A stretch of DNA of 64,000 nucleotides from Endozoicomonas sp. SCSIO W0465. GTDB lineage: Bacteria > Pseudomonadota > Gammaproteobacteria > Pseudomonadales > Endozoicomonadaceae. Shown one piece after another: positions 19,445 to 29,124 of this stretch. The stretch's first letter is position 1. Each line of letters begins with the position of its first letter. The stretch lies in NCBI RefSeq assembly GCF_023716865.1, contig NZ_CP092417.1, positions 7,052,501 through 7,116,500 of the forward strand, given 5' to 3'. The position numbers and the translations under genes are program-made. A model generated the notes under the pieces. The model searched no databases, was not told where the DNA came from, and saw nothing but the letters and a program-made list of their open reading frames with translations.

Positions 19445-19928
19445 AAGCACTCCCTGGCCACCCGATTCAAATAGGCCGACAAACCACGCTCATAGCGGGG
19501 GATATTCATCAGAAAAGCATCGTGCCCCTGGGGAGCATCCACTTCCAGGTAAGTCACATCCTTATCCATCCTCATCAGAGCGTCAACTATCTCCCTTGAG
19601 CGCTGCGGAGAGAAACGCCAGTCCGTTGAGAACGAAACAAGAAAGAATCTGGCGGTTGCTCTGCTTAACGCATCAGGCAGGCTGTTGGCATAATCACTGG
19701 CCGGATCAAAGTAATCCAGTGCCCGGGTCATTAACAGATAAGTGTTGGCATCAAAGCTTCCGGAAAAGCTTTCGCCCTGATAGCGCAGATAACTTTCTAT
19801 CTGAAACTCGACATTGTAATCGTAATTGAAACCATCATTCTTCAGCTCACGACCGAATTTGGCTCCCATGGCATCATCAGACAGATAAGTGATATGACCC
19901 ACCAAGCGGGCAAGTCCCAGACCCTTGC

Positions 19929-21426
19929 CTGTCTCTTGATCACAAATAGCTACCTTGTTCTATCATTTCTCACTGATAAAACAGGTCATGCTTCCACTTT
20001 CTCCTAAACCATGGTCAGAACTAACTTTTGGATGTGCTGATTTGGGCGATACTCGACGTACAAAACGACTTGTCAAAGTTGCTGCCGAGCTTTCAGCTCA
20101 TACCGGTAATTCTTTGTCATCTTCATGCGAAGGTTATACCGCACTGGTAACTGGAGCTTACCGGCTGATTGAGAATGAGGCCGTAAAGCCTGAAGCAATA
20201 GCTGAGGCAGGCTTTCAGGCAACTGCCAAAATAGCGAGACAGTCTCGCCTACTTCTGGCTCTCGAAGATACAACAACCCTGGGTTATAAACATGCTGTCA
20301 GATCCGAGCTTGGTGATCTTGGAGGTCCTGAAGGCTCTAAAACCAGAGGATTCCACGTCCACTCTGTCTTCTTGGTTGATGCGGATACAGAGCGAAGCAT
20401 TGGGCTTATTGATCAAGAACGATGGGTTAGAGAGGACGTTCAGCGGGGGAAAAAGAACCAACGTCGTCAGCTACCTTACGAGGGAAAGGAAAGCTTTAAG
20501 TGGCAAAGAGCCTCTGAAAACACAGAACAAAGGATGGGGGGTAAAATGCCTGACATCATCAGTGTTTGCGACCGGGAGGCGGATATATACGAATATATGC
20601 ACTACAAACTGGATAACCGACAGCGGTTTGTTGTAAGAGCTACACAAAACAGAATCCTGGTGGATGGCGAACTCTTATTATTTGATTCCTTAGCTCAGAC
20701 TGAAGTGTTGGGGAAATATACGATAGTGGTTCCTCAAAAAGGAGGTAGAAAGAAGCGAAAGGCAACGCTGCAGGTCAAAAGAAAGAAGATGACAATACAG
20801 GCGCCGCAAAGGCCAGGCGGCAGGCCGGAACCGGTAACTATGAATATTGTGTCGGCTGAAGAGATTGGCAATGACTCCGAAGACCGTTTGCACTGGGTAC
20901 TATTGACAACTGAAGATATTGAAACATTCGAAGACTGTCGCTCTATCATTCGATTTTACGAGCTCCGATGACGAATAGAAGAGTTCCATAAGGCTTGGAA
21001 ATCGGGAGCAGGAGTAGAAAGGCTTCGTCTGCAATCTCCGGATAACATTGAACGACTTGCGGTCATATTAATGTTTGTCGCTGTCAGACTAATGCAAATC
21101 CGTGAAGCATTAATGTTACCGAATGACAGGCAGCACAAAGACAGAAAGCTTTGGAGTGAAAAAACACTCGCGAATGAGGTGGTCAGTGATGATGAATGGC
21201 AGGTTCTCTGGCTAACCTATGAAAAAAAAGCGTTGCCCGATAAGCCGCCAACAGTCACTTGGCTGCTTCAAACGATTGCTCGGCTTGGTGGTTGGGGTGA
21301 TTCAAAGCATACAGGGCAGCCCGGCTGGTTAGTGGTATGGGAAGGCTGGGCGAAATTGCAGGATCGGGTAAAAACCTGGCAGATAGCCCGGCAGTTCAGC
21401 GCTGGAGAGATGTGATCAAGAGTCAG
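19929..21426 (+). mobile_element. Tn5/IS50-like IS4-family element, copy 1
   Basis: 1,498 bp. Ends CTGTCTCTTGATCACA and (inverted) CTGACTCTTGATCACA closely resemble the IS50 ends. A 9-bp target duplication GACCCTTGC flanks it at 19920-19928 and 21427-21435, the size typical of the IS50 group. Inserted in metX in the opposite orientation. A second, nearly identical copy is at 57762-60377. Confidence 0.95.
19988..21415 (+). pseudogene. Tn5-like transposase with premature stop
   Basis: A 475-codon frame from the ATG at 19988 that resembles Tn5 transposase throughout (LEDTTTLGYKH and CDREADIYEY carry the two catalytic Asp). At 20969-20971 the codon is TGA where the second copy has TGG, in ELR-W-RIEEFHKAWK. 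The stop falls just before the catalytic Glu of the YREK region, so the 327-residue product cannot catalyse transposition. Confidence 0.93.
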
Positions 21427-22352
21427 GACCCTTGCGGGGGATGCTGCTCTTCTCCAGGTAACGCCCCCCCAGAAACTGCTCATCCGACATGATCGCCTGC
21501 CGGGCGACTTCATTAAAGGCAATATTCTGCGCAGATAGTCTGGCCGCTGACGCAATGATGACCGCATGGCGAAGTCGTTCTGGATAGGCAATGCTCCATT
21601 GCAGAGCCTGCATTCCGCCAAGGCTGCCCCCGATAACCGCAGCCCATTGCTTAATTCCCAGATGGTCCGCCAGCATTGCCTGGCTGTTAACCCAGTCAGC
21701 AACAGTGACTACCGGAAAGTCTGGCCCATAAGGTTTACCCGTCCTGGGATTGATGCTGGTTGGGCCAGTACTGCCATGGCATCCTCCCAGGTTATTGAGG
21801 GAGACAACAAAGAACCGACAGGTATCGATTGGCTTGCCCGGGCCAATAAAGTTATCCCACCAACCGGGCTTACGATCTTCCAGCGTGTGATAGCCTGCCG
21901 CATGATGGTGCCCACTGAGGGCATGACAGATCAGTACCGCGTTGGAGCGAGACGGATTCAGTTCACCATAGGTTTCCACCATAAGCTGGAATCCATCCAG
22001 CCGCTCACCACAGTTTAACGACAGAGTCTGATCAAACGGTATCGCTTTGGGCTCTACAAGCCCAACCGAATCGGCAGGAATCACTGCAGGCATAAACTTC
22101 CTGTTTCTCTTTCCTGGCCATAACATACTTCTCTGGAAATGCCTTCTGGCATTCCCGATCCGGGGTAAAGTTACCTTCACTTTACTGAAGGCTGTTTACT
22201 ATGGCTCTTCAGGGTTGTTATTGTTAATTAAAAAGTTCTCTCACAGAAACAATGAGAGCACTGGAAATTGCAGGCAGTTTATCTACTTCATTTTATTTTG
22301 TCAGCTTATCCGGGATTGATTCTCTGGCTATTGCCCGACCAACCGCAGGCAA

Positions 22353-22577
22353 TTACGTCCTGACGACCGGTAACTCCAAAGCCAGCTCCGTCAATGCCAG
22401 GACATGACTCAAAAAGTAGCCTTCAACCTGTCGTGAGCAAAAGTGCAGGTGTCGTTCATTAATGTATTCATCAACACTTTGATTATTGATCAGGGAAATA
22501 TAAAAAGCCCGAATCGCCTCATCTTCCACGTTCAAAGCTGAAATAATTCTGGCACAGGGCTGAAAAGTCTTGCTCAT
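22353..22577 (-). CDS. Small hypothetical protein
   Basis: 74 residues from MSKTFQPCARII; an upstream start at 22622 is also open. Not recognised. Composition is protein-like and mixed charge with no membrane segment. It stands alone between metX and the ZapB-like gene; could be a chance frame. Confidence 0.35.
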   Translation of the reverse strand: MSKTFQPCARIISALNVEDEAIRAFYISLINNQSVDEYINERHLHFCSRQVEGYFLSHVLALTELALELPVVRT

Positions 22578-22884
22578 CTGGAACTCCCGAAGCAACAGGC
22601 TTCTGGGTACTTGTCTTCCCATAAAGGACTCTTCTGCAATGAAGCTTCATTCGGAATGAGCCCACAAGGTAACCGATTGCTCTGCTTTACAATGCATCGT
22701 ACTGATAACCCATAAATTCAACAATTTATCTTGAATTAAGCCTAGTATAGTCAGGCTTTACTGAAGTATTCTTAATGACAGCAATCTCTTGTGATCAAAA
22801 CTGACAAAAACGTGCTATCGTAACTTGCCGCAATAGTGCAAACTATTAAATACTTTTACCAGACCTCTTGGTGCAAATGTCGTT

Positions 22885-23118
22885 ATGTCTATCGAATCCC
22901 TAGGCCAACTTGAATCAAGACTCCAGAACCTGATTGATAAACTGGAATTATCAAGAATGGAAGTAGAAGACCTGCGGTCTGCTAATACCCGCCTTGAAGA
23001 AGAGAATATCCAGCTTAAGCAGGAGCTCAGCGCATGGGGTGAACGTGTGACCACTCTATTGGGTAAACTGGATATCGTAACAGAGGAAGAAGCCAGCGAG
23101 CATGAAGCTGTCGCATAG
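22885..23118 (+). CDS. ZapB-like coiled-coil protein (TIGR02449 type)
   Basis: 77 residues, almost wholly a heptad coiled coil (LESRLQNLIDKLELSRMEVE, then NTRLEEENIQLKQEL). This fits the small TIGR02449 proteins of gammaproteobacteria, often next to zapA and probably linked to the division ring. No zapA is seen here. A terminator hairpin follows. Confidence 0.7.
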   Translation: MSIESLGQLESRLQNLIDKLELSRMEVEDLRSANTRLEEENIQLKQELSAWGERVTTLLGKLDIVTEEEASEHEAVA

Positions 23119-23136
23119 ACCCTGGTTAGATAAGCT

Positions 23137-23165
23137 TGTGGGGCATCCTTGCCCCGCTCTTTATA
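23137..23165 (+). terminator. Hairpin terminator after the coiled-coil gene
   Basis: GGGGCA-TCCT-TGCCCC stem followed by GCTCTTTAT, 20 bases after the stop codon at 23118. Confidence 0.7.
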
Positions 23166-23198
23166 TAACTCAGTTTATAAGCCAGTTTATAAATTGAT

Positions 23199-25184
23199 CT
23201 ACAAGCTGGCTTCGGCGTTTTCGATGGCTTCCAGAGCTTCCATCCATGCTTCTTCTATTTCTGCCGTCTGCTGTTTAAGTGCTGTTTGCCGGGTCAGCAG
23301 CTCTTTCAGTTTTTCTTTGGCTGTTTCTTCGTATATCAACGGGTCAGAGAGCAGTTCTTCCACCTGCGCAAGTGAGGATTGCAGGTCCTCCAGCTGGCGT
23401 TCGAGTTTTTCCGCAGTTTGCCTCAAAGGCCGCAGTGCCTTACGCCTTTCAGCCTCCTGATGTCGTATGTTTTTCTTCTGCTGTGCGCTCTGTTGTGCGC
23501 TCTGTTGTGCGCTCTGTTGTGCGCTCTGTTGTACACTCTGTTGTGCTGCGCCAACCACTTCTTCAGCGTTCTCCATGCTCCTGGCACTACGGGATTCATT
23601 GCGTTCCCTGGAGCGAAGCTGAACCAGCCATTGGCTGTAGTCATCGAGATCACCGGAATATGCTTCCATGCGGCCATCATGAATCAAATAAAGCTCATCG
23701 GTAGTGCTTCGAATCAGGTTACGATCGTGTGAAACCAGAATCACGGCCCCCTCAAATGACTGTAAAGCCATCGTCAGGGCCAGACGCATATCAAGATCAA
23801 GATGGTTGGTTGGCTCATCAAGCAGCAACAGGTTTGGCTTCTGCCAGCCAATAATTGCCAGAGCCAGTCTCGCTTTCTCACCGCCGGAAAACCCTTGAAT
23901 CGATTCCAGAGCCTTATCTCCGTGAAAACCAAAACCGCCAAGATAGTTTCTCAACTCCTGCTCTCTGGCTTCCGGTGAAAGCCTTTGCAAGTGAAGCAAA
24001 GGGCTGGCATTGAAATCCAGGCTCTCCAACTGGTGTTGTGCAAAGTAGCCAATACTTAAGTGCTCTCCCGGATGAACCTTGCCTGAAATCAGAGGCAATT
24101 CCCCGGCAAGCGTTCTGATCAGGGTCGATTTACCGGCACCATTTGCGCCAAGCAGCCCAATACGGCTGCCCGGTTGAATGTTGATGCCCAGTTTTAATAA
24201 CGGCTTATCAGCATATCCCAGTTCAGCCGTATCCAGTACCAGTAGCGGTGCAGACATCTTATCAGCTTCTGGAAAAGTAAATGAGAATGGTGAATCTACA
24301 TGGGCCGCTGATATGTCTTCAAGCCTTGCCAGAGCCTTCAAACGGCTTTGAGCCTGCTTGGCCTTGGTCGCCTTGGCTCTGAAGCGCTCAACAAATTTTT
24401 CCATATGGGCCCGCAGCTTTTGCTGTTTCTCAAAAGCAGCCTGCTGCTGTTGAAGTCTCTGAGCCCTGAGGTGCTCAAAAGCCGAATAATTTCCACGGTA
24501 CTGGAACAGTGTCTGATGTTCTATATGGAGTGTGTGATCAGTAACGGCATCAAGAAAATCCCGGTCATGGGAAATAACCAGCAATGTTCCGGGGTATCGC
24601 TTGAGAAAGTTTTCAAGCCAGACAATGGCATCCAGATCCAGATGATTGGTTGGTTCATCAAGTAACATGATGTCAGACGGGCACATCAAGGTCTTTGCCA
24701 GGTTCAGCCGCATTCGCCATCCGCCGGAAAAGTCACGAACACTTTTTTTCAGCACGTCGTGATTAAAACCCAATCCATGCAATAACTGCTCTGCTCGAGA
24801 ACGTGCTGTATAGCCATCTGCACTCAGGAGTTGCTCATGCAAATCTGCCAGTTTCTCATGCTTTCCTGCGGTTTCTGCATCAACAATCGCCTGCTCTATT
24901 CGGCGAAGCTCAACGTCACCATCCAATACATAGTCCACAGCATTACGATCCAGGACATCAATTTCCTGAGCCATATGGGCCAACCCACGCCCCTTATCAA
25001 ACGTAAGCTCACCTTTATCAGGTTGCAAATCCCCGGTAAGCAACGCAAGCAGGCTTGATTTGCCACACCCATTAGCACCCACAAGGCCGACGTGCTGACC
25101 TGAATGGATTGTTGTTGATGCATTCTCCAGCAGGAGCTTGCCAGACCTTAAAAGGCTGATGGAATTCAATGTGATCATTGACAT
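23199..25184 (-). CDS. yheS: ABC-F ATPase YheS
   Basis: 661-residue soluble ABC-F protein with two ATPase cassettes: Walker A GANGCGKSS and GANGAGKST, signatures FSGGWRMRLNLA and FSGGEKARLALA, and LLDEPTNHLD twice. The ABC-F linker with FRAKATKAKQAQSRLKAL joins them. The family binds ribosomes; YheS relieves certain stalled translation. An unusual SAQQ repeat encoded by 12-bp tandem units lies between the second cassette and the C-terminal coiled coil. Confidence 0.93.
   Translation of the reverse strand: MSMITLNSISLLRSGKLLLENASTTIHSGQHVGLVGANGCGKSSLLALLTGDLQPDKGELTFDKGRGLAHMAQEIDVLDRNAVDYVLDGDVELRRIEQAIVDAETAGKHEKLADLHEQLLSADGYTARSRAEQLLHGLGFNHDVLKKSVRDFSGGWRMRLNLAKTLMCPSDIMLLDEPTNHLDLDAIVWLENFLKRYPGTLLVISHDRDFLDAVTDHTLHIEHQTLFQYRGNYSAFEHLRAQRLQQQQAAFEKQQKLRAHMEKFVERFRAKATKAKQAQSRLKALARLEDISAAHVDSPFSFTFPEADKMSAPLLVLDTAELGYADKPLLKLGINIQPGSRIGLLGANGAGKSTLIRTLAGELPLISGKVHPGEHLSIGYFAQHQLESLDFNASPLLHLQRLSPEAREQELRNYLGGFGFHGDKALESIQGFSGGEKARLALAIIGWQKPNLLLLDEPTNHLDLDMRLALTMALQSFEGAVILVSHDRNLIRSTTDELYLIHDGRMEAYSGDLDDYSQWLVQLRSRERNESRSARSMENAEEVVGAAQQSVQQSAQQSAQQSAQQSAQQKKNIRHQEAERRKALRPLRQTAEKLERQLEDLQSSLAQVEELLSDPLIYEETAKEKLKELLTRQTALKQQTAEIEEAWMEALEAIENAEASL
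23482..23552. repeat. 12-bp in-frame tandem repeat in yheS
   Basis: The plus strand shows about five direct copies of TGTTGTGCGCTC plus a degenerate copy, read on the minus strand as (QQSA)n. The unit is a multiple of three, so copy-number change would alter only linker length. Confidence 0.88.
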
Positions 25185-25223
25185 AGTATAATTATGGACG
25201 TCCGATCAAAAAAATAATAAAGG

Positions 25224-25478
25224 ATGGCTATCATGACGCCGGAAAAAACATACTGCTACTCCTACCAGAGAATATCATCGAAGCAGCAAAGACTGGGTGA
25301 CGGTATAAACCGCCAGCTCAGAGAAAGCAAAAAATTTCCTGAGCAAAGCTTGTTCCCCGGTTTCTTTCCCTTCGAAGGCAGCCGCAGCAAAATCAAGCAA
25401 TGCACCACTGCCAAGAGAGATCAAAACGAGGATTCTGAGAATCGGGAAACCAAGCCCTTTTTTTGGGTGCCAGGCTGA
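25224..25478 (+). pseudogene. Serine recombinase N-terminal fragment
   Basis: The first 35 codons (CYSYQRISSKQQRLGDGINR) look like the start of a resolvase/invertase-type serine recombinase, with the usual Y-x-R-x-SS-x-x-Q pattern. After ESKKF the frame loses all resemblance and soon stops; no catalytic-domain remainder follows. I read it as a decayed remnant, possibly of a prophage or mobile island. Confidence 0.45.
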
Positions 25479-25577
25479 GGATATAACCGGCGATTGGCAG
25501 GGACTGTGCCTGGCCACGAGTATCAGTGCAAGTGGCGTGGGAGCTGTTATCCAATCAGTTGATTTAGAGCGCCACTA

Positions 25578-26006
25578 CTAAGGGACAGGAAAAAATTGTG
25601 CAGTGAAATTCAAATAGCCCTGCTTACCGTTCACTCGGTTCCATCGCTCGACAGACTTGATGATCCGCTTCAGGCACTTTTGAAGTTCTTCAGACGTTTT
25701 TATAAAGTCATCTTCCTTAAACTGGTAGGCATACTTCTCAGTCATCGCTGTCACCTCATCCAGGCTGACCCTGCCAAGGCGCCATTCGCAGATTGTAATC
25801 AGCTGACCGCTCAGCTGCTGCTCAAATAGTGACAGGTTCTTCGTCCTGGGCGGCCGGTTGGCGAATTCGGCCCGGTAATGCTCAATGGTGGCCTCCAGTG
25901 CCCGTTTGACATCCCAATCCTCCAAAACAGGGTTCTGGTAATAGTAATTCATAATCGGATACTCAAGATTTTGAAGGACATCTTCATACTCTTCAGTAAA
26001 TTCCAT
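25578..26006 (-). CDS. Hypothetical protein
   Basis: 142 residues from the ATG at 26006 (MEFTEEYEDV), which has GAGGAATGCACA upstream; 22 further codons are open. All-helical, acidic, with no motif I recognise (LSLFEQQLSGQLITICEWR). Divergent from the small phage-like gene at 26046, 39 bases away. Confidence 0.6.
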   Translation of the reverse strand: MEFTEEYEDVLQNLEYPIMNYYYQNPVLEDWDVKRALEATIEHYRAEFANRPPRTKNLSLFEQQLSGQLITICEWRLGRVSLDEVTAMTEKYAYQFKEDDFIKTSEELQKCLKRIIKSVERWNRVNGKQGYLNFTAQFFPVP

Positions 26007-26045
26007 TGTGCATTCCTCACCAATTAGATAAGGAGATAATAGACC

Positions 26046-26279
26046 ATGGCCACCACCAATATCTGGCAGCAATTCAGAGCACTGATTCCTGAAGGTGTGC
26101 GGGTTGTCGCCACCATTACCGCCAATAATGGCAACGGCACCAGCCAGGCAGAGCTTCGGGATGGATCGATGATTACCGCTAAGGGAGAGTCAGTGAGCGC
26201 TGGAGAGAAAGTGTTTATTCAGGATGGTGAGATCAAGGGTACTGCGCCGAGCTTGGCGCTGTACGAGGTGGAGGTTTGA
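26046..26279 (+). CDS. Small phage-related protein
   Basis: 77 residues: IPEGVRVVATITANNGNGTS followed by a short all-beta pattern and FIQDGEIKGTAPSL. This resembles small proteins in phage tail modules that have an RxVATV-x-NxDGTS opening; that link is from memory of the pattern, not a search. AAGGAGATAATAGACC gives a strong ribosome site. With the recombinase fragment it suggests a prophage remnant. Confidence 0.55.
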   Translation: MATTNIWQQFRALIPEGVRVVATITANNGNGTSQAELRDGSMITAKGESVSAGEKVFIQDGEIKGTAPSLALYEVEV

Positions 26280-26329
26280 AACAATCAAGATTCAAGGCCT
26301 GACGTCGTTTCCCCAAGCCATTTTATTGC

Positions 26330-29050
26330 TCACATTAGAAGACAGGCCGATGGGTGGGCCCCATTTTCAGTAAGGAGTTCCTGGCACAGGGTGTTGCCGT
26401 TCTTGATAGCTAAGTCAAGAGCCGTCCAGCAGTCGTTCATCTTATCATTGACTTGGATTCCGGGAATGGCCAGCAATGCCTTGACGGACTCTGTGTGGCC
26501 ATACTTGGCAGCCAAGTGGAGAGCCGTCCAGCCGTCGTTCATCTTATCATTGACCTGGATTCCGGGAATGGCCAGCAATGCCTTGACGGACTTTGTGTGG
26601 CCATACTTGGCAGCCAAGTGGAGAGCCGTCCAGCCGTCGTTCATCTTATCATTGACCTGGATTCCGGGAATGGCCAGCAATGCCTTGACGGACTTTGTGT
26701 GGCCATACTTGGCAGCCAAGTGGAGAGCCGTCCAGCCGTCGTTCATCTTATCATTGACTTGGATTCCGGGAATGGCCAGCAATGCCTTGACGGACTTTGT
26801 GTGGCCATACTTGGCAGCCAAGTGGAGAGCCGTCCAGCCGTCGTTCATCTTATCATTGACTTGGATTCCGGGAATGGCCAGCAATGCCTTGACGGACTCT
26901 GTGTGGCCATACTTGGCAGCCAAGTGGAGAGCCGTCCAGCCGTCGTTCATCTTATCATTGACTTGGATTCCGGGAATGGCCAGCAATGCCTTGACGGACT
27001 CTGTGTGGCCCTCAACGGCAGCAAAGTGGAGAGCCGTCCAGCCGTCGTTAGTCTTATCATTGACTTGGATTCCGGGAATGGCCAGCAATGCCTTGACGGA
27101 CTCTGTGTGGCCATACTTGGCAGCCAAGTGGAGAGCCGTCCAGCCGTCGTTCATCTTATCATTGACTTGGATTACGGGAATGGCCAGCAATGCCTTGACG
27201 GACTCTGTGTGGTCCTTCATGGCAGCCAAGTGGAGAGCCGTAATGCCATTGTTCATCCTTTCATTTACCTGGATTCGGCTATCGGCCAGCAATGCCTTGA
27301 CGGACTCTGTGTGGCCCTGTATGGCAGCCAAGTGGAGAGCCGTAATGCCATTGTTCATCGTTTCATTTACCTGGATTCGGCTATCGGCCAGCAGCTCTTT
27401 CACACACTCTGTGTGGCCTTGAGTAGCGGCCTTATGCAGGGGCATAGCACCATCTATACGTCTTTTGACATTGATATCCGCTTTCATGTCACGCAGCTTT
27501 CTCAGGCAATCGGTTCGCCCCCAGCAAGCGGCTGCACTTATTGCCGTTGTACCGCAGTTAGCAACGGCATTGATATCCGCTCCTGCGTCGATCAGCAATG
27601 TCAGGCGATCAAATTTGCCCCAAAAGGCAGCTATTAGCAAAGGCGTGATGCCGTCGTTATCAGTGACATTAATATTCACTCCTCTGTTATCAACAAGCTC
27701 TCTCAGGCACTCGTCACCGCTTTCTTGTTTGTTGTTGGTATAGTGTTTGGGCGTCCTACCGTTTGCCAAGGTTTCATTGATATCTCTGCCCATGTCAGTC
27801 CATTGTTGATGGCCTTCATTAAGGCTGATTTTGGTGGCTATATGCAGGGCTGTTTCGCCGTTCTTATTGATGGCATTCAAATTCGCCCCATTTTCAATCA
27901 ACGGTCTCAGGCATCCGACGCGGCCATTGTAAACGGCCAGATGCAGGGCTGTTTCGCCACTGTTATTGCTGGCATTGACCTTCTCTCTGCTGATTTCAAG
28001 CAATCTTTCCAGGCACCCGCTATGACCTTTGGCCGCAGTGATATGCAGCGGCGTTTGACCTTCCTTATCGGTTTCATTGATGTGTCTCGGGTCGAGCGGG
28101 AGATTGAAAAATTCCAAAGAACCTTCTCTGGCAGCAGTGTGCATTACGGTAATAATATTTGCACCATGTTGTTCCAGAACACGTCGGCCCTTGATGTTTT
28201 CCGACAGAACAGCGATGTACAAAGCACGATTAAGGGCGTTCGCTCCCGCCTTGATCAGGGGGGTAAGGCATTGGGTTTGCCACCGCTCGGCAGCAGCACA
28301 CAGGGCATCGTTAAGGTTGTTCGCTTCCGCTCTGATCAGGATTTCAAGACATTGCGTTTGCCCCCGCTCGGCGGCTTCGCACAGGGCGTTATTAAGGGCA
28401 AGTTGGCTGGGTTCTGTGCTGATCAGGTATCTAAGCAATGGAGCATCGCCTTCCCGGACAGCCGTTCGCAGTACGTTATTGATATCCGCCCCAGCCTTGA
28501 TCAGCATATTGAGATCCTTGGTGCGGCGCTTCTGGGCAGCAATGTACAAGGGGGACTCACCATTGTGCTCGACGGCATTGACATCGGCACCGTAGTCGAT
28601 CAGGAGCCGGACTACATAAGTATGTTCTTTCTTTATGGCGACAGCTAACAGGTGTTCAGGATGACCGGCGGTCACTGAATGGTAAGTCCGATTGGCCAAA
28701 GTCTCGTCTTCGCGCAACAGCATTTTCAGTGTTTCCAGATTCCCGGTACGGCAGGCATTAAACATCAGGGTTTCACAATAACGTGATTCGTCGTCAATTG
28801 CTTTCATACCGTTCAGACGGATCAAGGGCAGTGCCGGTTGGCAGCACACACATTCCCGTTGATCAAGGCTTCTTGCCAACTGCTGTGCGCTGTCAAGCCA
28901 TTTGGTAATGCATTCCAGGTGGAAAACGTCGGATGACGGGCAAGAGCTTTTGACCAGTGAACGCCCACCAAATTGTCCAAGATATCCGTCGTCACCCATA
29001 CAGATAGAGCAACTAAAGAATAAATCTGCCGCGTTGCCGCTGACATTCAT
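26330..29050 (-). CDS. RING-H2-like ankyrin repeat protein
   Basis: 906 residues. N-terminal zinc module: Cys14-x2-Cys17, Cys37, His44-x2-Cys47, Cys67-x2-Cys70; the segment VFHLECITKWL closely follows the eukaryotic RING-H2 pattern FHxxCIxxWL, but one of the usual eight ligands (the fourth) is Asp or absent. From about residue 85 the rest is ankyrin repeats, including eight 34-residue units ending AIPGIQVNDK that are almost identical. No signal peptide. RING domains in eukaryotes recruit ubiquitin-conjugating enzymes, and ankyrins bind proteins, so a secreted host-directed ubiquitin ligase is a reasonable guess (inference). It shares its N-terminal module with the two genes upstream on the same strand. 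Confidence 0.88.
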   Translation of the reverse strand: MNVSGNAADLFFSCSICMGDDGYLGQFGGRSLVKSSCPSSDVFHLECITKWLDSAQQLARSLDQRECVCCQPALPLIRLNGMKAIDDESRYCETLMFNACRTGNLETLKMLLREDETLANRTYHSVTAGHPEHLLAVAIKKEHTYVVRLLIDYGADVNAVEHNGESPLYIAAQKRRTKDLNMLIKAGADINNVLRTAVREGDAPLLRYLISTEPSQLALNNALCEAAERGQTQCLEILIRAEANNLNDALCAAAERWQTQCLTPLIKAGANALNRALYIAVLSENIKGRRVLEQHGANIITVMHTAAREGSLEFFNLPLDPRHINETDKEGQTPLHITAAKGHSGCLERLLEISREKVNASNNSGETALHLAVYNGRVGCLRPLIENGANLNAINKNGETALHIATKISLNEGHQQWTDMGRDINETLANGRTPKHYTNNKQESGDECLRELVDNRGVNINVTDNDGITPLLIAAFWGKFDRLTLLIDAGADINAVANCGTTAISAAACWGRTDCLRKLRDMKADINVKRRIDGAMPLHKAATQGHTECVKELLADSRIQVNETMNNGITALHLAAIQGHTESVKALLADSRIQVNERMNNGITALHLAAMKDHTESVKALLAIPVIQVNDKMNDGWTALHLAAKYGHTESVKALLAIPGIQVNDKTNDGWTALHFAAVEGHTESVKALLAIPGIQVNDKMNDGWTALHLAAKYGHTESVKALLAIPGIQVNDKMNDGWTALHLAAKYGHTKSVKALLAIPGIQVNDKMNDGWTALHLAAKYGHTKSVKALLAIPGIQVNDKMNDGWTALHLAAKYGHTKSVKALLAIPGIQVNDKMNDGWTALHLAAKYGHTESVKALLAIPGIQVNDKMNDCWTALDLAIKNGNTLCQELLTENGAHPSACLLM
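26436..27263. repeat. 102-bp tandem repeat array coding ankyrin units
   Basis: Eight consecutive 102-bp units, each one 34-residue ankyrin repeat, differing by only a few bases (for example ACTCTG or ACTTTG in the unit centre). Identity is highest in the middle and falls off to both sides. Long open frames on the opposite strand are by-products of the repeat. Confidence 0.93.
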
Positions 29051-29124
29051 CGCTTTTGCCTACTTTACGGCTCAAAACTGTGGGTAAGACAAAAATCAGC
29101 AGAATAAATTCCATAAAAAAACAT

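Larger units (their letters stand above)
19441..22093 (-). pseudogene. metX: Homoserine O-acyltransferase, split by a Tn5-like IS
   Basis: N-terminal part 22093-21427 and C-terminal part 19919-19441 are separated by a 1,498-bp IS plus its 9-bp target duplication. Removing both joins the frame as IPRKGLGLARLVGHITYLSD, giving about 381 residues, the normal MetX length. The nucleophile elbow GGSLGGMQALQW is in the first part; the catalytic Asp (STDWRFSP) and His (QGHDAFLM) are in the second, so neither part can be active alone. I start the gene at the ATG at 22093; an open frame extends 29 codons upstream. The first step committed to methionine is therefore probably lost here. Confidence 0.93.

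Noticed and set aside
22232..22260. CTCTCA/TGAGAG hairpin upstream of metX as a riboswitch
   Set aside because: A single short stem; none of the conserved SAM-riboswitch elements could be recognised.
26436..27263. Possible CRISPR array
   Set aside because: The units are head-to-tail 102-bp coding repeats with no spacers, in frame with an ankyrin protein.
26391..27637. Two long open frames (343 and 394 codons) on the plus strand
   Set aside because: They are antisense to the ankyrin array and open only because the 102-bp unit has no stop in those frames; the predicted proteins are simple repeats without sense.
27725..28648. 307-codon plus-strand frame over the RING-ankyrin gene
   Set aside because: Antisense to a well-supported ankyrin coding region; no ribosome site or family match.
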